From NCBI GenBank assembly GCA_029261855.1, contig JAJDAN010000033.1:62001-126000 (forward strand): a DNA stretch of 64,000 nucleotides, given 5' to 3'. The notes below the pieces were generated by a model. That model searched no databases, was not told where the DNA came from, and saw nothing but the letters and a program-made list of their open reading frames with translations. The stretch is from Deltaproteobacteria bacterium. GTDB lineage: Bacteria; Myxococcota_A; UBA9160; UBA4427. The position numbers were made by a program, and so were the translations under genes. Within the stretch, counting starts at the first letter, position 1. Every line of letters begins with the position of its first letter. Shown piece by piece: positions 1 through 10,272 of this stretch.

Positions 1-639
1 CCCGATCTTGCGGCGACCGAAGGTCGCGAGATAGGCCCGCGTCGCGATGCGGGTCGCCCAGCCTTCGGTGTAGCCGTAGTGAAGACGCACGAAGCTTCGA
101 CCGTCGGGAAGCCCGATCGCACCCACCTCGATCTGCATGTCCCGGACTCCCAGCGGCCCGCGCTCGGCGCCCAGCGATCCCTTCACCACCTCCGCATCGG
201 ACCGGGAGAGATCGAGCCGGTAGCTCAGGGTGTTTCTCGAGGACGGCGGCACGTAGTACTTGCGTGCGGTGGCGATCAGCAGATCCGTAACCGCAGGGTC
301 GTCGGCCGAGACCTGCACCAGGCACGACTTGACGTTGAAGTGGAGCGTCAGGATCTCGCACCACACGCTGGGCTTCGCGAGCTCGCGCGCGAGATGCGAG
401 AACGGATGGTCCAGGACGGCATAGACATTGCCCGCCACGCGGTCCTCGGAGACGGATGCCTCGACCTGCATCGGGACGGCGAAAGGTCCGCGGTCGAGGG
501 TGGCCTGGCGCTCGCGATATGCGGCGGCCAGATCTTCCCGCGCGGCGGGATCGGCCTGCGCCGCTGTGTCGACCCCAAGAAGAGCAGCAAGCAGAGCGGC
601 GACCAACAGCACGCTGGCCCCGCCCCCCGAGCGGCCCAT
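1..639 (-). CDS. Secreted protein of unknown function, cut by window edge
   Basis: The reading frame starts with an ATG that shares one base with the truA stop (TGATG) and stays open for 213 codons to the window edge, so the C-terminus is missing. The N-terminus looks like a signal peptide: MGRSGGGASVLL, then an alanine/leucine-rich core and a likely cleavage after AAQA near residue 28. The mature part has no motif I recognise. It contains two cysteines (in SVWCEIL and KSCLV) and a tract ending RLHYGYTEGWATRIATRAYL, which suggests a folded periplasmic or outer-membrane-associated domain. The overlap with truA implies translational coupling at the end of the ilvC-to-truA run. I do not assign a function. 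Confidence 0.7.
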   Translation of the reverse strand, partial: MGRSGGGASVLLVAALLAALLGVDTAAQADPAAREDLAAAYRERQATLDRGPFAVPMQVEASVSEDRVAGNVYAVLDHPFSHLARELAKPSVWCEILTLHFNVKSCLVQVSADDPAVTDLLIATARKYYVPPSSRNTLSYRLDLSRSDAEVVKGSLGAERGPLGVRDMQIEVGAIGLPDGRSFVRLHYGYTEGWATRIATRAYLATFGRRKIG

Positions 640-1418
640 CACTCGCCCGCCCCGGCCCAGACGTCGCTCGCCCCATCCCGGTAACGCACCGAGACCAGGG
701 TCAGGCCGTGGGCTGGCGCCGTCGCGGCTGCCGCGGCGCGGTCGCATGCCGAAAGGATGCCGGCGATCGCGTCGGGAGCGATGCGGTCGCGCCCCACCTC
801 GACGAGGGTTCCGACGAGATTGCGCACCATGTACCGGAGAAATCCGTCTCCTTCGAACTCGAGCTGCAGCGCGCCACCGGCGCTGCCAGAGAGCTCTGCT
901 CCCAACAGGGTCCGAACGCTCGACTTGACCTGCGACCCTGTCGCCTGGAACGACGCAAAGTCGTGCTCTCCCAGCAATTCCCCCGCAGCCTTCTCGATGG
1001 CGGAGAGGTCCAGCGGCGCCCGCACCCACCAGCTCGTCCGGGCGCGCAGGGGCGAACGCAGCGGGTGGTTCCAGATCGTGTAGCGGTAGCGTTTCGAGAG
1101 CGCGGCGCGGCGGGCGTCGAAGTCGTCGTCCACGCGATGGACCGCGCGGATCGCGACGTCCGGGGGCAACGTCGCGTTCAGTGCCCGTTGCAGCTCCACT
1201 TCGCGGAGTCGGGTCTCGAAACGGGCGTTCGCGACCTGGGCCTCGGCGTGGACGCCGGCGTCGGTCCGGCCCGAGCCCATCAGCGAGACGGGTTCGCCGG
1301 CAAGCGTCGCCAGCGCCTCGGCGATGCAGCCCTGGACCGTGCGATGGTCTTCGCCCTGGGCCTGCCAGCCCTCGAAGTCCGTGCCGTCGTACTCGATGAT
1401 GAAGCGGAAGTTCGTCAC
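639..1418 (-). CDS. truA: tRNA pseudouridine(38-40) synthase TruA
   Basis: TruA isomerises uridines 38 to 40 in the anticodon arm of tRNAs. The protein opens with FRFIIEYDGTDFEGWQ and carries the family signature GSGRTDAGVHA, with the expected catalytic Asp at about residue 53. The 259-aa length fits the family. I chose the GTG at 1418 because AGGAAGG lies nine bases upstream; an in-frame GTG at 1445 would add nine residues without a comparable ribosome binding site. It follows the asd-like gene by about 85 bases, and its stop overlaps the start of the next gene. An asd-truA neighbourhood is common in proteobacteria. Confidence 0.95.
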   Translation of the reverse strand: MTNFRFIIEYDGTDFEGWQAQGEDHRTVQGCIAEALATLAGEPVSLMGSGRTDAGVHAEAQVANARFETRLREVELQRALNATLPPDVAIRAVHRVDDDFDARRAALSKRYRYTIWNHPLRSPLRARTSWWVRAPLDLSAIEKAAGELLGEHDFASFQATGSQVKSSVRTLLGAELSGSAGGALQLEFEGDGFLRYMVRNLVGTLVEVGRDRIAPDAIAGILSACDRAAAAATAPAHGLTLVSVRYRDGASDVWAGAGE

Positions 1419-1503
1419 GCCGGGCGTCCTTCCTGCACTTTTCACCGCTCTTTCGACCGCCCTTTCAACCGCGCCTTTCGAGCGCCCCTTACGAGCGCAT
1501 CGG

Positions 1504-2541
1504 TCAGTTCACGGACAGTCGTCGCTCCGCGAGTGCCGCGACTTCGTCAGCGACCAGTCGCAGACCGTCGGTGGCCACCCACAGCAGGATCCCGTTCCCA
1601 TCCCCGCCGGACGGATCCCGGCGAACGCGTCCGACGAGTGCGTCGTCGCGGCCCGACGTATCCCGGGTAGACGGCGCGCCCTCGCGCGCGGCCCACAACT
1701 CGACGCCCTCGGCCTTCTCGAGCGCCGCCATGGCGTCCTCCACCGAAAGCGGCGCGCGCGTCTCCACCAGCAGACTCGTGCCCTCCCCCACGAAGGTGGG
1801 CACCTGCACACTGGTCACCGCGACCCTGGCGCCGTCGCCCAACAGTCGCGAAAGCTGGGTGGCGAGCGCGGCCTCGAGACCGAGCGCGCCGGCTGGACTC
1901 TCCCCGTCCCCACTCGACGCGTCCGAACGAACCGCGGGAACGCAGTCGAATGCGACGGGCACGGGAAAGATTTCCGGCTCGGGCACCTCGCCCTGGCCCA
2001 GCAAGGCGATGGTCTCGGAGGAGAGCGCCTCGATCCCACGGCGACCGCCATGCGCGGCCGAGTGCAACACCGTGCCGACCACACGATCCACCCCCGCGAC
2101 AGCGTCGAGGGCACCGAGTACTCGGGCCCACCCGATCGCCACTCCCGACGGTATGGTCACGACCGGAGCCATCCACTCGGCGACACCGCCGCGATCGCGC
2201 ATGACCAGCGGCACGTCGGGCGAGGCGGACAGCGCGCCCGAGCAGTCGATACACGGAACCTCCGCGCGCAGGGCCGCACGGATCAGCTCGAGGGACGTCT
2301 CAGCGGGCGTGCACAGCACGACCAGGTCCACCCCCTGCAAGGCGGGCATCTCCGACACGACGTAGATGAGGTCTCCGCGGAACTCGAACTCCGTGCCGAT
2401 CGACTCGTCGCTCGCCACGATGACCAGCGACGCGATCCGGAGACTCGAGGCGTCCAGGGCCGCGCGAACTTCCTGACCGAGGGCGCCCGTCGCACCGACG
2501 AGCACGATTCGGAGACCCCCTGCGGAGGCACGCTCGCTCAC
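1504..2541 (-). CDS. Aspartate-semialdehyde dehydrogenase homologue lacking the catalytic Cys (Usg-like)
   Basis: The 345-aa protein has the Asd fold signature: a dinucleotide-binding loop GATGALGQEV at residues 16 to 25 and the segments PCIDCSGALS and HSAAHGGRRGIEAL. In true Asd the active-site stretch reads roughly NPNCSTIQ. Here the matching stretch is TIPSGVAIGW, with Gly at about 133 where the nucleophilic Cys should be. That is the hallmark of the non-catalytic Usg-like paralogues. The GTG start overlaps the leuB stop (GTGA). The position after leuB is the normal place for asd or usg. I infer that it cannot do the Asd reaction and that the active gene lies elsewhere. Its actual role is unknown. 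Confidence 0.85.
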   Translation of the reverse strand: MSERASAGGLRIVLVGATGALGQEVRAALDASSLRIASLVIVASDESIGTEFEFRGDLIYVVSEMPALQGVDLVVLCTPAETSLELIRAALRAEVPCIDCSGALSASPDVPLVMRDRGGVAEWMAPVVTIPSGVAIGWARVLGALDAVAGVDRVVGTVLHSAAHGGRRGIEALSSETIALLGQGEVPEPEIFPVPVAFDCVPAVRSDASSGDGESPAGALGLEAALATQLSRLLGDGARVAVTSVQVPTFVGEGTSLLVETRAPLSVEDAMAALEKAEGVELWAAREGAPSTRDTSGRDDALVGRVRRDPSGGDGNGILLWVATDGLRLVADEVAALAERRLSVN

Positions 2542-3614
2542 GCGAGCCTCTCGAGAACGAGATCGCCCATGGCCTTGCACTTGGTGACCGCGCGGTCTTC
2601 GCCCGGCAGGATCAGATCCGCGCTGCGGTGCCCCGCCTCGAGCACCTGGGACACGGCGTTCCGGATCGAGGCGGCCGCCGCAGCCGCGTCGAGGGAGTGT
2701 TCGAGCAGCATCGCCGCGGACAGGATCGCGGCCAGGGGATTCGCGACGTCCTGGCCGGCGATGTCGGGCGCCGACCCGTGGACGGGCTCGTACAAGCCCA
2801 CACCCCCGGCACCGAGGCTCGCGGACGGCAGCATCCCGAGCGACCCGGTCACCATGGCGGCTTCGTCGGAGATGATGTCGCCGAACATGTTCGTGGTCAC
2901 GATGACGTCGAAACGACGGGGATCCTTCACCATCAGCATCGCGCCCGAATCGATCAGCTGGTGGTCGAGGGTCACCTCGGGAAAGTCCTTGGCGACCTCC
3001 TCCACCACTTCGACCCACAGCTGCGAGACGTCGAGCACGTTCGCCTTGTGCATGTGGCAGAGCTGCTTGCGCCGCCGCATGGCCGCCTCGAAGGCGACCC
3101 GGGAGATGCGCTCGATTTCCACGTCCGAGTAGACCATGGTGTTGCGGCCGATGCGTTCGGGTCCGTTGCGATCGATTCCGCGCGGCTCGCCGAAGTAGAG
3201 CCCGCCGGTGAGCTCGCGCACCACCAGCATGTCGATGCCTTCCACCACCTCGGGACGCAGACTCGATGCCGCGACGAGCGCGGGAAAGACGCTCGCCGGG
3301 CGCAGGTTCGCGAAGAGTCCGAGCTCCTTGCGGATGCGCAGCAACCCCTTCTCGGGGCGGATCGCCACGGACAGATCGTCCCAGCGCGGCCCGCCGACCG
3401 CGCCCAGCAGGACCGCCTGCGCACCGCGACACTGTTCCACCACCGCGTCGGTGAGGGGGGTGCCATGGGCGTCGATGGAAGCGCCACCGATCAGACCCTC
3501 CTCGAAATCGAGCGGGATCCCGTGCAGGCTGGCCGCCCGCTCGAGGATCCGATGGGCCTGGGTGGTGACTTCCGGGCCGATTCCATCACCCGGAAGAAGA
3601 ACGATTCGCGTCAC
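2538..3614 (-). CDS. leuB: 3-isopropylmalate dehydrogenase
   Basis: LeuB oxidises and decarboxylates 3-isopropylmalate to 2-oxoisocaproate with NAD+, the third committed step of leucine synthesis. The protein starts VTRIVLLPGDGIGPEV, and near the C-terminus carries YEPVHGSAPDIAGQDVANP, the conserved nucleotide-binding stretch of the isocitrate/isopropylmalate dehydrogenase family. At 358 aa it is full length. I use the GTG at 3614 because AGGAG sits six bases upstream; an upstream GTG at 3629 is possible. It lies about 80 bases downstream of leuA, and its stop overlaps the asd-like start. leuC and leuD are absent from this cluster. Confidence 0.96.
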   Translation of the reverse strand: MTRIVLLPGDGIGPEVTTQAHRILERAASLHGIPLDFEEGLIGGASIDAHGTPLTDAVVEQCRGAQAVLLGAVGGPRWDDLSVAIRPEKGLLRIRKELGLFANLRPASVFPALVAASSLRPEVVEGIDMLVVRELTGGLYFGEPRGIDRNGPERIGRNTMVYSDVEIERISRVAFEAAMRRRKQLCHMHKANVLDVSQLWVEVVEEVAKDFPEVTLDHQLIDSGAMLMVKDPRRFDVIVTTNMFGDIISDEAAMVTGSLGMLPSASLGAGGVGLYEPVHGSAPDIAGQDVANPLAAILSAAMLLEHSLDAAAAAASIRNAVSQVLEAGHRSADLILPGEDRAVTKCKAMGDLVLERLA

Positions 3615-3693
3615 GAGCTGCTCCTGCACTTCGATGTTCGCGGGCGCGCATCCGCGCCAGCGGGTAGGGGTGGTTTCAAGAGGTCGAGCCCGC

Positions 3694-5234
<1,541 letters not shown>

Positions 5235-5238
<4 letters not shown>

Positions 5239-6113
5239 GATCGCGACTCCGGGCTGCCCGTCTCTGTGGTCTCGCCAGCTTGGGGCTGTTCAGGCGGCGC
5301 GGCGGGCTTGACGCTCTCGAGAATGCGACCCGTGCGGTAGCGCCAGTACCAGCCGAAGGGCCCGGAACCCACGTAGAAGGCCGTCACCAGGAAGAAGGTC
5401 ACGGTCGGCTTCGCGGCCAACAGGATCACTCCCAGGACCGCCACCACGATCGACCCGTCGGAGCGGCGGATCCGGAGATCCTTGAAGCTGTGGTACGGGA
5501 TCGGGCTCACCATCAGCAAGCCGAGCAGCACCAGGCCGAGGGCCGGCACCATCGGCGGCAGGCCGAGGGGAAGACCGAGGTCCTGTCGCAGGAAGCCCTC
5601 CGTGAACCAAACGGTCGAGACCACCATCCCGGCGGCGGCAGGCGTGGGCAGCCCGTCGAAGCGGCCCACGTAGCGACCGGACATCACGTTGAAGCGCGCG
5701 AGCCGCAAGGCGCCACAGGCGGTGAACAGGAATGCCATGACCGGGCCGGGCCAGAAGCCCAACTCGCGGAAGTGGCCCGCATGGAACGCGATCACCGCGG
5801 GCGCGACACAGAAGGACACGGTGTCCGCGATCGAGTCGTACTCGACCCCGAAGCGGCTCTCCGAATTGGTCAGCCGCGCCGCGCGGCCATCGAGCACGTC
5901 GAAGACCGCAGCCACCAGGATCGCCCACGACGCGCGCCAGACGTCCGTCGGCGCCGTCACGATCGCGTAGAAGCCGGCGGCCAGGTTCCCCGTCGTCAGC
6001 AGATGCGGCAGCAGCGGACCGAAGCCCCTGCCTAACAGCTCGCCGCCTTCGGCTCGTCGGCGCCTTCTTCGCCGGCGCCGTCGGCGCCCGCTCTCGACCT
6101 GCAGGTCGTCCAT
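5235..6113 (-). CDS. pssA: CDP-diacylglycerol-serine O-phosphatidyltransferase
   Basis: PssA makes phosphatidylserine from CDP-diacylglycerol and serine at the inner membrane. The CDP-alcohol phosphatidyltransferase signature is intact near residues 73 to 95: DGRAAR, then after an eight-residue gap G, and then the two spaced aspartates of EYDSIAD. Hydrophobic segments follow, as expected for this multi-pass enzyme, which is 292 aa. The N-terminus is odd: a short acidic start MDDLQVESG is followed by eleven consecutive arginines before the first hydrophobic segment. The gene overlaps the leuA start. Placing pssA between ilvC and leuA is a recurring arrangement in several bacterial groups; the psd gene that often accompanies it is not here. 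Confidence 0.93.
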
Positions 6114-6128
6114 GCGCCTCGCTCCCGT

Positions 6129-7265
<1,137 letters not shown>

Positions 7266-7297
7266 TCAACGCGTGACGGTATCCCGCTAAGCCCGCG

Positions 7298-7326
7298 ATA
7301 TTACGCGAGCTTTCAGGGAGTGTCAA
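7298..7326 (-). promoter_or_regulatory. Sigma70-type promoter ahead of ilvC
   Basis: On the minus strand a perfect -35 TTGACA (7326-7321) is followed by a 17-base spacer and a -10 TAATAT (7303-7298). Transcription would start near 7290 and give a leader of about 140 nt before the ilvC ATG. The match and spacing are far better than anything else seen in this GC-rich window, so I treat it as the promoter for ilvC and the genes downstream. No promoter activity can be shown from sequence. Confidence 0.65.
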
Positions 7327-7339
7327 AGAACCGCGCCCA

Positions 7340-8200
7340 TCAGAAGCGGACCCGGCACTTGAGCCCCGCGGACAGCCTGTGGTCGGGATTCGGAAGTTCG
7401 AGGCGCACCCCGAAGGTTCCGCTCGCCGCGTCCACCACCCGGTCCACCACCGTCACCTGCGCGGAGAACTCACCGCCCACCGGCTCCTCGGGGATGACGA
7501 TTCCCTGGGCCCCGACCACGATGCGGCCGAGCGCCGACACCGGCGCAAACACCTCCACCCGCAGCGGATCGATCTGCGCGAGCTCGAGAATCTGCGGCGG
7601 GTCGGCGTACTCCCCGGGGTTGCGCATGACCTGGACGACGACGCCCTTGACCGGGCTGCGCAGCTCGCGCTGCGCCAGTGCGGCTTCAGCGCGCTTCAGC
7701 TCGAGAGCCGACAGCTCGCGGTCTTCCGTCGCCTTGCGCACCGAGGCCTCCGCCATCAGGCGAGCACTCTCGACCTCGTCGAAGAGCCCGTCCGACACCA
7801 CTCCCTCGCTGCGCAAGCGCTGATTGCGCTCCATCCGTCGGTTCTCGAACTCCAGCCGCGCCTGACTGCCACGCAGCTCGGCGTCCGCCTTCTTCCTTGC
7901 CCGGGCCATGGCAACGGTGGCCTGTTCGACCTCGGACTCGAGGCTGGCGACGAGCTGGTCCTTTTCGACGGCGTCGCCACGTTCGACCAGCACCTGCCCC
8001 ACGACCCCGACGACCGGCGCCGCCAGCACCACGTGACGGCGCGGCTCGAGCAGACAGTCGAATTCCAGCGGCGCCTGCAGCGTCGCGCTCGGCGGCAGGA
8101 GGTCCTGGGCCTGCGACGGGCACGCGAGTGCGAGCAGCAGGACGATCATCGACAGCGGGCGCAGGATCGGCAGCGGGCGCAGGGTGGGCAGTGCGCGCAT
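7340..8200 (-). CDS. HlyD/MFP-family periplasmic adaptor protein
   Basis: This 286-aa protein has a signal peptide (leucine-rich core, then LACPSQAQ) followed by the layout of a membrane-fusion adaptor: half of a biotinyl-lipoyl domain (PVVGVVGQVLVERGDAVEKDQLVASLES), a coiled-coil hairpin of about 90 residues rich in Arg, Glu and Ala, the second lipoyl half (LRSPVKGVVVQVMRNPGEYA) and a beta-barrel segment. Such adaptors bridge inner-membrane pumps to outer-membrane channels. The start at 8200 has GAGGAG just upstream and avoids overlap with the SecA-like gene. It is the last gene of the cassette at 7340 to 15086; no RND pump, ABC transporter or TolC-like gene is adjacent. Confidence 0.85.
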   Translation of the reverse strand: MRALPTLRPLPILRPLSMIVLLLALACPSQAQDLLPPSATLQAPLEFDCLLEPRRHVVLAAPVVGVVGQVLVERGDAVEKDQLVASLESEVEQATVAMARARKKADAELRGSQARLEFENRRMERNQRLRSEGVVSDGLFDEVESARLMAEASVRKATEDRELSALELKRAEAALAQRELRSPVKGVVVQVMRNPGEYADPPQILELAQIDPLRVEVFAPVSALGRIVVGAQGIVIPEEPVGGEFSAQVTVVDRVVDAASGTFGVRLELPNPDHRLSAGLKCRVRF

Positions 8201-8226
8201 GGATCTCCTCGTGGCTCGTTTGCCGA

Positions 8227-10272
8227 TCAATCCGGGCGTCCGGAGAAGGCGAGTAGCGTATCGAGTTGGGTGTCCGCCTTCAGCAGCTCGCGACGAATGC
8301 GTGCATGCAGCCGTCCGGCGCGTCGTTGTGCCTGGCGGAGCGCCTGCCGACGCACGACCTCGCCGGCGGCGTCCGGCACGCGCCGCCCCCAGCTCGTGAG
8401 GCCGCCGCCGTGAACGCCGCAGAGGTCGTCTTCGAGCGAGGCAACGACCTCGCAGGAACCCGGGTCACCCTGCCGCGCGCAACGCCCGAACAGCTGGCGG
8501 TCGATGCGGCCCGCGTCGTGACGCTCCGTTGCGAGCACGTGCAGCCCTCCCCGCCCGGCAACCCCTTCCGCCAGCGCGATGTCGGTGCCGCGCCCCGCCA
8601 TGTTGGTGGCGACGGTGACGCGCCCGGGCTGCCCGGCCGCCGCGACGATCGCCGCTTCCTCGGCGTCCTGGCGGGCATTGAGCACCCAATGCGGGATGCC
8701 CCGAGCCTCGAGACGTGCGGCCACGATCTCGGACGCCGCAACCGATCGCGTTCCGACGAGCAGCGGACGGCCCTCGGCATGCAGCGCGGCGACGCGTTCG
8801 ACCACCGCCGCCCACTTCTCCTCCGCCGTCACGCAGACCTGCTCGCGGACGAAGCGACGCAGACACGGCCGATGGGTCGGAAGCGTGACGACCGCCAGGT
8901 CATAGTCCGCCCACAGCTCGCCCGCGACCTCGCGGGCGGTGCCGGACATTCCCGCCAGTCTCTGGTAGCGGGAGAAGAAGCGCTGGTAGCTGATGCGGGC
9001 AAGGGTGTCCTGGCGTCCGGTCAGCGCGACGCCTTCCTTCATCTCGATCATCTGATGGAGACCCTGCTCCCACGAACGATCGGGCATCACGCGACCGGTG
9101 TACTCGTCGATGATCTGGACGCTGTCCTTCCCGTCGGGGCCCGGGGCCACCAGGTAGTTCTGATCACGCTGGAACAAATGCAGGGCCGAGAGCGCCTGCC
9201 CGACGAACTCCTCCCGTCGACGGGGACCGCGCCACAGCCCGCCCTTCGGCTCGAGCCGTTCTGCCAGTAGTCCCGCGCCTTCGGCGTTGATCCGCACCTG
9301 CCGCTCGGAGGCGTCGATCGTGAAGTGCTCACCGAGGCGCAGCTCACGCGCCGCCTCGACGGCTTCCTGGTAGACGCCCTCCTCGAGAGAGTCGTGCTTG
9401 CGGGCGGAGATGATCAGCGGCGTGCGCGCCTCATCGATGAGCACACTGTCCGCTTCGTCGACGATCGCGAAGTGGAGCCCACGGTGAAGCAGCTCGGAAC
9501 GGCGATCGCGCCCCCCGTCGAGCGCTTCGACGTCGAGCTGTCGTCGACTCGGGTGGCCCGCCAGGGCGATGCGGTCCTTGAGGTAGTCGAAAGCGACTTC
9601 CTTGTTCGTACAGTAGGTGACGTCGCACGCGTAGGCGGCGCGTCGAGCGGCGGGCTCCATGCCGGATACGATCACCCCCACCGAGAGACCCAGGGCGGCG
9701 TAGAGGGGTGTAAGGGTCTCGGCGTCGCGGGCCGCGAGGTAGTCGTTGACGGTCACCACGTGAACGGGGACCCCCGCCAGTGCGGCTGTGCAGGCAGGCA
9801 ACGCAGCCGTGAGGGTCTTGCCCTCCCCGGTCTGCATCTCGGCGACCTGGCCCTGCAGCATCACCCAGCCGCCCATGAGCTGGACGTCGTGATGGCCGTA
9901 GCCCAGGCTGCGGCGCGCGGTCTCGCGCACGAGCCCGAAGCAGCGCGCCGTCGGCAAGTCCGCAAAGCCTTCACGAGCGAGCGTGACCCGCAGCTTCGCG
10001 GTCTCCTCCGCCAGCTCGGAAGCCGACATTCCTGCGAGGTCACTCGCGTGCTCGCGAACGAGGTCCGGCACCCGCTTCCAGCCCCGGGCACCACCCCCGC
10101 GCGCGCGCAGCCTTCGCCGCAAGGGGGCCGCCATCCGCTCGGCCAGGGCGTCGAGGGTCGACAGCGGCTTCTCGTCGCGCTCGGGATAGGCACCGCGAAC
10201 GACGCCCCGGGACAGACCCACGCGGGCGCAGCGCGCGTCTCCCAGATCCAGCTCGCTCGCGGCGCTCGTCAC
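8227..10272 (-). CDS. Short SecA-like ATPase motor
   Basis: The 681-aa protein is a clear SecA relative: Walker A in EMQTGEGKTLTAALPA near residue 147, Walker B in [17 protein letters not shown] near 272, [29 protein letters not shown] near 556, and GRCARQGDPGS where canonical SecA has [11 protein letters not shown]. It ends about 70 residues after that last motif. The helical wing, most of the helical scaffold and the Zn-binding C-tail found in the full SecA at 24481 to 27237 are therefore missing. The GTG start overlaps the M50 gene stop (GTGA), so translation is coupled. The motor is likely specialised for a partner in this cassette, perhaps pushing a substrate to or through the membrane. 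Substrate and channel are unknown. Confidence 0.85.
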   Translation of the reverse strand: MTSAASELDLGDARCARVGLSRGVVRGAYPERDEKPLSTLDALAERMAAPLRRRLRARGGGARGWKRVPDLVREHASDLAGMSASELAEETAKLRVTLAREGFADLPTARCFGLVRETARRSLGYGHHDVQLMGGWVMLQGQVAEMQTGEGKTLTAALPACTAALAGVPVHVVTVNDYLAARDAETLTPLYAALGLSVGVIVSGMEPAARRAAYACDVTYCTNKEVAFDYLKDRIALAGHPSRRQLDVEALDGGRDRRSELLHRGLHFAIVDEADSVLIDEARTPLIISARKHDSLEEGVYQEAVEAARELRLGEHFTIDASERQVRINAEGAGLLAERLEPKGGLWRGPRRREEFVGQALSALHLFQRDQNYLVAPGPDGKDSVQIIDEYTGRVMPDRSWEQGLHQMIEMKEGVALTGRQDTLARISYQRFFSRYQRLAGMSGTAREVAGELWADYDLAVVTLPTHRPCLRRFVREQVCVTAEEKWAAVVERVAALHAEGRPLLVGTRSVAASEIVAARLEARGIPHWVLNARQDAEEAAIVAAAGQPGRVTVATNMAGRGTDIALAEGVAGRGGLHVLATERHDAGRIDRQLFGRCARQGDPGSCEVVASLEDDLCGVHGGGLTSWGRRVPDAAGEVVRRQALRQAQRRAGRLHARIRRELLKADTQLDTLLAFSGRPD

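Noticed and set aside
1504-3432. Single open frame of over 600 codons that would fuse the asd-like protein to extra N-terminal sequence
   Set aside because: The upstream part overlaps leuB in another frame, has arginine/glycine-rich shadow composition, and the GTG at 2541 overlaps the leuB stop.
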